Of a stretch of 6,927 nt of DNA, positions 1 through 5,569 are shown piece by piece; positions within the stretch are counted from its first letter, which is position 1; each line of letters opens with the position of its first letter. The translations under genes and the position numbers were made by a program. The DNA comes from Planctomicrobium sp. (lineage in GTDB: Bacteria; Planctomycetota; Planctomycetia; Planctomycetales; Planctomycetaceae), in contig JAJDEL010000155.1 in NCBI GenBank assembly GCA_029259835.1, positions 1 to 6,927 of the forward strand, written 5' to 3'. The notes below the pieces were generated by a model. It was not told the DNA's origin, did no database searches, and worked only from the letters and a program-made list of their open reading frames with translations.

Positions 1-307
1 GGCTCCTCATTTTGGCCAGTTGGTCTCCTTGAAGCTGAGTCTGGTTCACCATTGACTGCTGTGCGGCTTCTTGTAGCCCCCAGCGTTCAGCTAGAGACTT
101 GCAAAGGCCGTCTGCTGAGAGATCTGGCTCTGCCGTCTCTCCAACACAGTCTGCTGCTTCCGCAAGCACAAAGGTTTCGAATAACTGAGTCCTGGCAGGG
201 TCGACTTCCAATGGCTTGCCATTCGCTTCGCAGTCAGAAATGATGGAATCGACCTTGCCGAGGATTTGCTGCGCAAGTTCGTTGTGAGAAGGTTTTTGCT
301 GAGACAT
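1..307 (-). CDS. Hypothetical protein, N-terminal 102 residues (runs off left edge)
   Basis: An open frame starts at ATG 307 and continues without a stop to base 1, so only the N-terminal part is visible. It begins MSQQKPSHNELAQQILG. Upstream in the same frame there is no other ATG before a TAA at 359-361, which fixes the start, although no good Shine-Dalgarno sequence precedes it. The visible part is acidic and rich in Gln, Glu and Ala, with predicted helices (residues about 7-25 and 38-55) and a helical stretch ending in QAA-type repeats near the edge. There is no signal peptide, membrane span or recognised motif; two cysteines (27 and 54) sit in the helical part. I do not recognise the family. 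The overlapping minus-strand frame from 348 to 91 is less likely, because it closes inside the window and gives a low-complexity basic peptide. The gene is divergent from moeA with a 164-base gap, so no shared operon is implied. Confidence 0.6.
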   Translation of the reverse strand, partial: MSQQKPSHNELAQQILGKVDSIISDCEANGKPLEVDPARTQLFETFVLAEAADCVGETAEPDLSADGLCKSLAERWGLQEAAQQSMVNQTQLQGDQLAKMRS

Positions 308-415
308 TTGAGAGTTGTCGCTAAAACGATGTGTGTAAGACTGGACAATGTTTCTCTTTTACGACGTTTTCAACAGAATTCAAGGAACAGGTGACCATGT
401 TGAGCTTGAATTTCA

Positions 416-444
416 CCGACGAACTCTGACCGGCTCTGTATTAT
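416..444 (+). promoter_or_regulatory. Weak candidate promoter for moeA
   Basis: A TATTAT hexamer at 439-444 matches the -10 consensus at five of six positions and lies 27 bases upstream of the moeA ATG. No convincing -35 box is found at 16-18 bases upstream (416-421 reads CCGACG), so this is only a candidate. If used, the transcript would start near 451 and carry a leader of about 20 bases. That leader would contain GAGTGGGA (453-460), which could serve as the ribosome-binding site. Confidence 0.22.
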
Positions 445-471
445 TTACCTTCGAGTGGGAACCATCATTCA

Positions 472-1722
472 ATGCCAGCTCATGACGTCCGCATGTCAGG
501 ATTCCGTACACGTTCCTCAGTTGAAGAGGCTTGGGAGTGGTTGGATGATGCGCTCGCTGGAACAGCAATTCGGAACGAAACGATTCCGATTGAAGAGGCA
601 TTCGGTCGATCTTTGGCAGCGCCAATTCGTTCTGAAATTGACGTTCCTGGATTTGATCGATCTGCCATGGACGGGTACGCGGTCATTGCCGATGAAACAA
701 CAGGGGCAAGTGACTACCAGCCGATTCGACTCTCTGTTGTTGGTCAATCGATGCCTGGCGAGGCGTGGAATGGGAGCCTCCAGCCGCAACAGGCTGTCCG
801 AATTATGACAGGTGCTCCAATCCCTACTGGAGCGAACGCCGTTGTGCCCGTTGAATTCACGCAGGCTGAGGGTGATGCCGTTGCAATTTCAATGGCAGTT
901 GGTCCCTTCAAGCATATCGGGCAAACGGGCGAAGATATTCAGTCGGGAGCAACTGTCGTCGAGGCGGGTCGACTGCTGCGACCACAGGATGTCGCTGTGA
1001 TAGCATCAATCGGAATTCCAAGTGTCACAGTACGCTGCCAACCGAGAGTGCGCATCATTATCACCGGAAACGAACTCGTCTCACCAGGACAGGAAAAAAG
1101 TCCGCATCAAATCTATGAAGCAAATTCGTCACTGTTGCTGGGAACAATTCCAAGGGATGGAGGTCTCATCGAGTCGGTGAATTTTGTTGAGGATACTGAG
1201 TCGGCAATAGAAAATGCTTTGCTGGCTCCAGGAGCGGATTTGATTCTTATTTCAGGGGGGTCAAGTGTTGGAGCGGAAGACTTTGCTCCGTCTCTGGTCG
1301 CGAAACAAGGGGAACTTCCGATCCATGGCATCGCGATGCGTCCTTCGAGTCCGACTGGACTCGGTCGAGTGGGAGCGGCTCTGGTCGTCCTTTTACCAGG
1401 CAATCCGGTCTCTTGTTTGTGTGCGTACGATTTCTTTGCTGGTCGAGCAGTTCGACAACTTGCCGGTCGATCGATTGCTTGGCCTTTTCGACAAGTTCAG
1501 GCCAAGCTGGAAAAGAAAATTGTTTCCGCAATCGGTCGAGTCGATTACTGCCGTGTTGTCGTTAAGGATGAGCAAGTGGACAAAATAGCAGTAATTCCTT
1601 TGGCGATCAGTGGAGCCTCGATTCTTTCCTCAACAACTCGGGCAGACGGGTTTGTTGTTGTGCCTTCAGAGTCGGAGGGACTTCCAGAAGGAAGTTCTGT
1701 TACAGTCATGCTTTACAGCTGA
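472..1722 (+). CDS. moeA: MoeA, molybdopterin molybdenumtransferase
   Basis: MoeA inserts molybdate into adenylylated molybdopterin in the last step of molybdenum cofactor synthesis, in the cytoplasm. The 416-residue length fits the family (about 400). Visible motifs in order: DVPGFDRSAMDGYAV at 57-71, with Asp67 matching the conserved active-site Asp59 of E. coli MoeA; RIMTGAPIPTGANAVVP at 110-126; TGEDIQSG at 152-159; TGNEL at 198-202, with the conserved Glu; IYEANS at 214-219; SGGSSVGAEDF at 261-271; and LPGNPVS at 308-314. Domain III (MoaB/Mog-like fold) spans about 190-335 and the C-terminal beta domain about 345-416, with SGASILSSTTRADGF still recognisable. The segment MRPSSPTG (289-296) stands where many MoeA proteins have KPGKP. 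ATG 472 is preferred because GAGTGGGA lies 11-18 bases upstream; ATG 493 (Met8) has no such site. No other cofactor gene is adjacent. Family assignment is secure, the substitution's effect is not known. Confidence 0.95.
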   Translation: MPAHDVRMSGFRTRSSVEEAWEWLDDALAGTAIRNETIPIEEAFGRSLAAPIRSEIDVPGFDRSAMDGYAVIADETTGASDYQPIRLSVVGQSMPGEAWNGSLQPQQAVRIMTGAPIPTGANAVVPVEFTQAEGDAVAISMAVGPFKHIGQTGEDIQSGATVVEAGRLLRPQDVAVIASIGIPSVTVRCQPRVRIIITGNELVSPGQEKSPHQIYEANSSLLLGTIPRDGGLIESVNFVEDTESAIENALLAPGADLILISGGSSVGAEDFAPSLVAKQGELPIHGIAMRPSSPTGLGRVGAALVVLLPGNPVSCLCAYDFFAGRAVRQLAGRSIAWPFRQVQAKLEKKIVSAIGRVDYCRVVVKDEQVDKIAVIPLAISGASILSSTTRADGFVVVPSESEGLPEGSSVTVMLYS

Positions 1723-1941
1723 TTGAACTGGCGTTTTTGCGGATGGTTTTCCGTTCAATGACGTCGTTTGACTCACCATCTTTGAACGACTACGATCTGC
1801 GATTCCCGTGCTGGAACGTTATTTCGCCACGGAAACCCCCTGAAACGAGATGTTTAGGCCGATTGCTCGAACATCGTAGAGCGTACTTTCTTGAACCGGC
1901 TGGTGATGTAACCTGCCTGACATTCATTATTTAAGTGACGA

Positions 1942-1981
1942 TTTCCAGTTCAAACAGGAGACGTTGCGATGTGTCTGGAGA
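1942..1981 (+). promoter_or_regulatory. Possible hairpin sequestering the rpsB ribosome-binding site
   Basis: Bases 1942-1948 (TTTCCAG) can pair with 1975-1981 (CTGGAGA) through seven pairs, one a G-U. The 3' arm contains the GGAG (1977-1980) that serves rpsB. A competing stem, 1959-1964 with 1971-1976 (AGACGT with GTGTCT, two G-U pairs), uses part of the same 3' arm and would leave GGAG free. The two folds are mutually exclusive, as expected for a translational switch. Both are short and could occur by chance. S2 autoregulates its own operon in other bacteria; whether this structure is the target is inference. Confidence 0.3.
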
Positions 1982-1986
1982 ATTAA
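1969..1986 (+). CDS. Five-codon leader mini-ORF in front of rpsB
   Basis: ATG at 1969 encodes MCLEN followed by TAA at 1984-1986. It is preceded by AGGAG at 1956-1960 with an eight-base gap, a better ribosome-binding site and start codon than those of rpsB itself (GGAG, nine-base gap, GTG). It is in frame with rpsB and its stop lies three bases before the rpsB start, so terminating ribosomes would be placed to re-initiate on rpsB. The mini-ORF also covers the rpsB GGAG. The signals are seen directly. Translation of the peptide and coupling to rpsB are inferred, and the ORF is short enough to arise by chance. Confidence 0.35.
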   Translation: MCLEN

Positions 1987-1989
1987 GAC

Positions 1990-2736
1990 GTGGCGGATAT
2001 TGTAGTCAAAGACATTCTTAATGCTGGTGTTCACTTTGGTCATAAGACCAGTAAGTGGAACCCCAAAATGCGTCCGTACATTTACGGCAAACGCAACAAC
2101 ATTCATATCATCGACCTGAAAGAGACCATTCGTGGTCTCGTGCGTGCCCAAAAATATCTCTACAAAGTCTCTGCTCAGGGAAGTTTAATTCTCTTTGTCG
2201 GAACGAAACGACAAGCTGTCGACATCGTTCGAACCACGGCAGAAGAGTGCGGAATGCCGTACTGTACCGAGCGTTGGTTGGGCGGAACGTTGACGAACTT
2301 CCGAACCGTTCGCAGTCGATTGAAACGACTCGAAGAGTTAGAGGCTTTGGAAAAAAGTGGCGAGTTGGCGACCTATTCCAAGAAGCAGCAATCTCGCTTA
2401 CGCCGCGAGATGAGCAAGATTCAACGCAACCTGGGAGGGATTCGCGATATGAATCGGCTGCCAGAAGTGATCGTGGTTGTCGACCCAAACAAGGAACACA
2501 ACTGCATCAACGAGTGCAAAGTTCTCGGAGTGAAAACTGTCGCACTGATCGATACTGATTCGGACCCGGATTCCGTCGACCTTCCGATTCCCGGAAACGA
2601 CGACAGTATCCGCTCGATTCGCATCATCCTGGGATACCTCGGAGACGCGATTAAAAAAGGTCGTGCGACTCTTCCTCAACAGAAAGAGCAACGAACCACT
2701 GGCGACGATCCAAAAGCCGTTCCGAACGTTCAGTAG
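1990..2736 (+). CDS. rpsB: 30S ribosomal protein S2
   Basis: S2 is a primary component of the small ribosomal subunit; it sits on the head-body junction and is needed for S1 binding. The protein is 248 residues (E. coli 241). It carries the N-terminal S2 signature [20 protein letters not shown] (12-31), followed by [12 protein letters not shown] (32-43); the [10 protein letters not shown] segment (95-104); a charged coiled-coil stretch at about 108-145 that matches the protruding helical hairpin of the family; and the second signature region around [19 protein letters not shown] (158-176), ending with [14 protein letters not shown] (197-210). The start is GTG at 1990: GGAG lies nine bases upstream, an in-frame TAA at 1984 blocks any longer protein, and the resulting N-terminus fits the family. 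The C-terminal 20 or so residues are polar and probably disordered. A strong terminator follows at once, and tsf, the usual partner, is absent here. Confidence 0.97.
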   Translation: MADIVVKDILNAGVHFGHKTSKWNPKMRPYIYGKRNNIHIIDLKETIRGLVRAQKYLYKVSAQGSLILFVGTKRQAVDIVRTTAEECGMPYCTERWLGGTLTNFRTVRSRLKRLEELEALEKSGELATYSKKQQSRLRREMSKIQRNLGGIRDMNRLPEVIVVVDPNKEHNCINECKVLGVKTVALIDTDSDPDSVDLPIPGNDDSIRSIRIILGYLGDAIKKGRATLPQQKEQRTTGDDPKAVPNVQ

Positions 2737-2758
2737 TCGTTCTTCGGTTGATTAACCC

Positions 2759-2798
2759 AAAGCCTCGCACGGTATAAACACCGTGTGGGGCTTTTTTT
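2759..2798 (+). terminator. Rho-independent terminator of rpsB
   Basis: A 15-pair uninterrupted stem (2759-2773 with 2780-2794, two G-U pairs) closes a six-base loop ATAAAC. Its 3' arm runs into seven T residues at 2792-2798. It lies 22 bases after the rpsB stop. This is one of the clearest signals in the window and implies that the rpsB transcript ends here. On the minus strand the stem is not followed by a good T-run, so it works mainly for rpsB. Confidence 0.93.
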
Positions 2799-2804
2799 AT
2801 TACA

Positions 2805-2829
2805 AACATGCGTACTATTCAGGCATGTT
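2805..2829 (-). terminator. Weak candidate terminator hairpin for the minus-strand genes
   Basis: AACATGC at 2805-2811 and GCATGTT at 2823-2829 form a perfect seven-pair inverted repeat with an 11-base loop. It begins two bases after the stop codon of the 189-residue minus-strand gene. On the minus strand it is followed only by a short T-poor tract (TGTAATA), so termination would be weak. The rpsB terminator stem just beyond it may help stop incoming minus-strand transcription. Confidence 0.33.
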
Positions 2830-2831
2830 CC

Positions 2832-3401
2832 TCAATCGAATGGCCACCACCACTTTCTCTTTTTTGTGGTCTTCGAAACTCTGCTCAGAACTTGCCAAGG
2901 TTTGGGTCCTGCATTCTCCGGGTCTTCGTCGTAGCGAATTCCACCACAGGTGACGAAGAGTTCGACAGGAATGTCAAAGATAAAATCTACACAGACATCG
3001 TCGCAGTCGCCTTGGAGTGAAATTTGGTTTTCTCTAATCCGATCCAGTAAGTCCGGGACATTCCCTGTAGTTTCAAGATGATCAATGCCTTGATTGGCAT
3101 CGTGGAAGACAGACCAGACTTCAACTCCATTTTCCCAAGCATGAACGGTACTGTACATAACCGTTTCGTTGACTTGGCACAGGGTCAATGAAGCGTTTTT
3201 TGATAGTCTGGCAAGCAGACCGTCTTCTGGAAAGATTCCGTCGTTGTCGTAAAGCAGGTAGCGACCATTCTGAAGCGTGAGTCCAGTCACGGGAGATTCA
3301 GCAATTTCTTCATACTCATCGGTTGGTTCAACTCCATACTCTTTGTGAATCGCTCCAAGGGGTTTCCCCGCAATGGTGATCAGTAATACTCTGTAACCCA
3401 T
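2832..3401 (-). CDS. Hypothetical protein, 189 residues, with basic Trp-rich C-terminal tail
   Basis: I do not recognise the family. The protein begins MGYRVLLITIAGKPLG, a hydrophobic beta strand rather than a signal peptide, and is acidic for most of its length. Features that look like conserved family positions are NGRYLLYDNDG (45-55), VHAWENGVEVWSVFHDANQG (86-105) followed by IDHLE, and VDFIFDIPVELFVTCGGIRYDED (138-160), suggesting one compact alpha/beta domain. Cysteines occur at 75, 133, 137 and 152, without a clear metal-binding pattern. The last residues, SKTTKKRKWWWPFD (176-189), are strongly basic then aromatic, unlike the rest. No membrane span is present, so a cytoplasmic location is likely. 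ATG 3401 has only a weak GAG about seven bases upstream. The gene lies 48 bases after the zinc-ribbon gene on the same strand with no terminator between, so the two are probably co-transcribed. Confidence 0.8.
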   Translation of the reverse strand: MGYRVLLITIAGKPLGAIHKEYGVEPTDEYEEIAESPVTGLTLQNGRYLLYDNDGIFPEDGLLARLSKNASLTLCQVNETVMYSTVHAWENGVEVWSVFHDANQGIDHLETTGNVPDLLDRIRENQISLQGDCDDVCVDFIFDIPVELFVTCGGIRYDEDPENAGPKPWQVLSRVSKTTKKRKWWWPFD

Positions 3402-3449
3402 CGCGACTCGATCAAAGTATGGAGTTATTGGGCAATTTACGCTCTTCGC

Positions 3450-5420
3450 TTACTCGGTCTTCAACTTGTAGATCGGCATGTTCCTTTGTTGGGCGAATTT
3501 TTCTGTGAGTACGTGAATCGTTTTCGTTTTTTCATCAATCGACATTACCATGATTTTGCCTTTCTCCTGGTATCGGTTGATGATTTGGGCAAAGGCCTTT
3601 TCAGCAGGAACCAATCCGAGGTTGAAGGTTTGCGCCATGTTTTTCGTATACCCGGCATCTTTCAGGGCATCGCCATCGACGAACAGTGTCACCTGAATTT
3701 CGTCACACAAATATTGGAACGCCTGCTCTAAAGGAGTCGCTGTGAATTCCGCATCGACTTGCATTCGCAATCGACCCTCGACTGTTTCCGGAAGCTTCGG
3801 TTTGTCTGTTGTTGCGATGGTGACTGGAGTCGAGAAGTCGGTTCGAGCGGCTTCGTTCGCTGTGAAGAGTGTTGCGAGCGCGAGGTTCGGAGTTGCTTTC
3901 GCAGGAAGGACTGTCGTCATCGAAACGTAGTTCGAAGTTGTCGTCGTGATGGTCGACTGTTGATACGCTTCAAGCATTGCTGGCAGACGTCCGATGAAAT
4001 TTCGAAACCTCAATTCACGTGGACTCATCCTCAGGCAAACGTTTTTCCATAATGTCTCTGGCAACTCCGCAAGTTGTGCCTGAATTCTTTTGTTCACCTG
4101 CGGTGGATTGCTGGCTGAAACGGGATGGATTTTCAATTCCGAGTGAAAGTACGGTTCAGGGTGTGCGGACCAACTGACGACTTCGACATCTTCTCCAATC
4201 CAGTTCAGAATCTGCTCAACAGCCGGCTGTGCGGTCTCTGGCATGATGGATTCGTAATGCAGGCGAAGATCCCGAACAACACCGAACATCGTGAACAGGC
4301 GATCCTGGTCCGTCTCTCGTAACAAGTTCTCAAGCGGCACAGAGAGGACAAACGGCTGTGTTTGTGATTCTCCAAGTTCCGCTGCATACAACCGAGGAGC
4401 AATCGCAATCGTGCTGACATCCTTGATGAGGTACGCGTACTTGTCGTCCCGCTTCAAGCGGATGTCCGGGCGCTCCATGATGTCGTACACGGATTCACCC
4501 TTGAACTCATCAAGCAGATCCGACATTTTCGCTGGTTCTTTGAGATGCACAACTGTGCAAACTTCTGGCTTGGAACCTCCAGCGCCCAAGATGAAACCAA
4601 TGTAAGCTTCTTCGATTTCAGCCGGCTCGCGTCGGCAGTGCTCCTTTAGTTTCGCTGCAATCCAGTTTGTCACATCATCCGTCAAGCTCGCCTTCAAAAC
4701 TTTGTAGTTGTAGTCGTCCGACCAGAGCAATGAAGGTCGAAGATGAATCACAAACGTGACTCCTCTGGGCATCATTGCCAAACTCAATGGCTTTCCTGTT
4801 GTGGGAGCAAACTCGTCGACCAACTCTGAACTGTATTCCAGGCGAGCACGACTGTACGGCTCGTTTTCGTTCGCTGGCGAATCAAGATCTTCATTTGAAA
4901 CTGACCCTGGTTCTGAATCCGGTGTCTGTTTCGGTGACTCGTAGTTCACGGTGAGATAGCCGACTGTTCCAACACCCAGCAAAAGGAAGACCCCAACAAT
5001 GATTGTCGGTCCCCAACCTTTCTTTCGACGAGTCCGCAGGCGGTCGAGTTCACTGGCTGAACTTTCGTTGGCATCTGACGTGATGACAGGAGCAGCCGCT
5101 TCTTCGGCAGCAGAAAAGCTCGGAATCGCTGGCTCCGACTGAGGCGCGACCTGATGTTGTGAAGCAGCAGGGCTCACGACCGGTGCATCAGGAATCCACT
5201 TCGCTGATGTTCCCACTGGTGGGTCGTCTGTCACTAATTCCAGTTTGACTTCTTCCTCCACTGCTGGCGCAGAAGGCTTCGGAAGTTCCAGGACAAACGG
5301 GACTTTGCACCCAGGGCACTTCACTTTCTTACCCAGTAGCTTGTGATCATCGATCTTAAGCTTGCGTTTGCAGCTTGGGCATTGAACCGAAAATGGCGTT
5401 GGAATGGTCTCGGAAGACAT
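3450..5420 (-). CDS. Zinc-ribbon, single-pass membrane protein with large exported domain and secretin-like C-terminus
   Basis: Function unknown. Numbering is from ATG 5420 (656 residues). Residues 14-38 hold a zinc ribbon of the MJ0042 type: CPSC at 14-17 and CPGC at 35-38. A Pro/Ala/Glu-rich linker (43-128) follows. RTRRKK (129-134) precedes a single membrane span at about 138-158; by the positive-inside rule the zinc ribbon is cytoplasmic and about 500 residues are extracytoplasmic. The central part (about 200-540) has no motif I can name and includes a Thr-rich stretch ITTTTS. The C-terminal 114 residues (543-656), with a PLEQAFQYLCDEIQVTLFVDG segment and a following IHVLT strand, resemble the short N-terminal domain repeats of secretins and TonB-type receptors. 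The frame also has a TTG at 5432, but ATG 5420 begins the protein more plausibly and has GGGCAAG upstream. A promoter lies about 70 bases upstream. The zinc-ribbon and topology calls are firm, the secretin-like call is tentative. Confidence 0.88.
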   Translation of the reverse strand: MSSETIPTPFSVQCPSCKRKLKIDDHKLLGKKVKCPGCKVPFVLELPKPSAPAVEEEVKLELVTDDPPVGTSAKWIPDAPVVSPAASQHQVAPQSEPAIPSFSAAEEAAAPVITSDANESSASELDRLRTRRKKGWGPTIIVGVFLLLGVGTVGYLTVNYESPKQTPDSEPGSVSNEDLDSPANENEPYSRARLEYSSELVDEFAPTTGKPLSLAMMPRGVTFVIHLRPSLLWSDDYNYKVLKASLTDDVTNWIAAKLKEHCRREPAEIEEAYIGFILGAGGSKPEVCTVVHLKEPAKMSDLLDEFKGESVYDIMERPDIRLKRDDKYAYLIKDVSTIAIAPRLYAAELGESQTQPFVLSVPLENLLRETDQDRLFTMFGVVRDLRLHYESIMPETAQPAVEQILNWIGEDVEVVSWSAHPEPYFHSELKIHPVSASNPPQVNKRIQAQLAELPETLWKNVCLRMSPRELRFRNFIGRLPAMLEAYQQSTITTTTSNYVSMTTVLPAKATPNLALATLFTANEAARTDFSTPVTIATTDKPKLPETVEGRLRMQVDAEFTATPLEQAFQYLCDEIQVTLFVDGDALKDAGYTKNMAQTFNLGLVPAEKAFAQIINRYQEKGKIMVMSIDEKTKTIHVLTEKFAQQRNMPIYKLKTE

Positions 5421-5470
5421 GGTCTTGCCCAAATGTATTTCGCAAGGATGCGGGGGTGGGTTGGTGACTA

Positions 5471-5494
5471 AGGATACCTCACTCAGATTATCCT
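5471..5494. repeat. Inverted repeat over promoter, candidate operator
   Basis: AGGATA (5471-5476) and TATCCT (5489-5494) form a perfect six-base inverted repeat with a 12-base gap. Read on the minus strand, one arm overlaps the -10 box at 5487-5492 and the other lies just beyond the expected transcription start. The same stretch contains a near direct repeat, GTGAGGATA then GTGAGGTAT. The position suits a repressor site; a start-of-transcript hairpin is the alternative. Six-base arms can arise by chance. Confidence 0.35.
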
Positions 5495-5515
5495 CACACG
5501 ATCATGATTTTTCAA
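5487..5515 (-). promoter_or_regulatory. Sigma70-type promoter for the zinc-ribbon gene
   Basis: On the minus strand TTGAAA (5515-5510) and GATAAT (5492-5487) each match the -35 and -10 consensus at five of six positions, with the optimal 17-base spacer. Transcription would start near 5480, giving a leader of about 60 bases before ATG 5420. It lies in the 137-base gap downstream of the decarboxylase gene, where no clear terminator is seen, so read-through from that gene may add to its output. Confidence 0.6.
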
Positions 5516-5569
5516 TCAAGCACTTCTTTCTTTCAATTCCAAGGCATAATTCTTCTCTGTTGGAGCTTT

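Larger units (their letters stand above)
1723..1989 (+). promoter_or_regulatory. moeA-rpsB intergenic region and rpsB leader
   Basis: This 267-base gap holds no convincing gene: the plus-strand frame 1737-1934 gives a peptide with no recognisable family and no ribosome-binding site. No intrinsic terminator follows moeA. Two inverted repeats are present: TTGAAC 1723-1728 with GTTCAA 1753-1758, and GTCGTT 1763-1768 with AACGAC 1785-1790, neither followed by a T-run. A weak promoter candidate is TTGAAC at 1891-1896, with only poor -10 matches 16-18 bases downstream. The last 50 bases carry a mini-ORF and alternative hairpins around the rpsB ribosome-binding site, listed separately. rpsB is presumably transcribed from a promoter in this gap, but read-through from moeA cannot be excluded. 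Confidence 0.45.

Noticed and set aside
91..348. Minus-strand frame of 85 codons at the left edge
   Set aside because: It overlaps in another frame the longer open frame starting at 307, which has a more protein-like composition and stays open to the window edge.
600..1545. GGTCGA repeated six times within moeA
   Set aside because: All six occurrences encode Gly-Arg with the favoured GGT and CGA codons, so this is codon bias rather than a repeat or uptake motif.
1723..1758. Inverted repeat just after moeA as a terminator
   Set aside because: Only six pairs with a 24-base loop and no T-run after the 3' arm.
1737..1934. Plus-strand frame of 65 codons between moeA and rpsB
   Set aside because: No ribosome-binding site, no recognisable protein features and no hydrophobic or conserved-looking pattern; the region is better explained as the rpsB leader and promoter region.
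5430..5432. TTG at 5432 as the start of the zinc-ribbon protein
   Set aside because: It adds only four residues, has no ribosome-binding site, and ATG follows 12 bases later.
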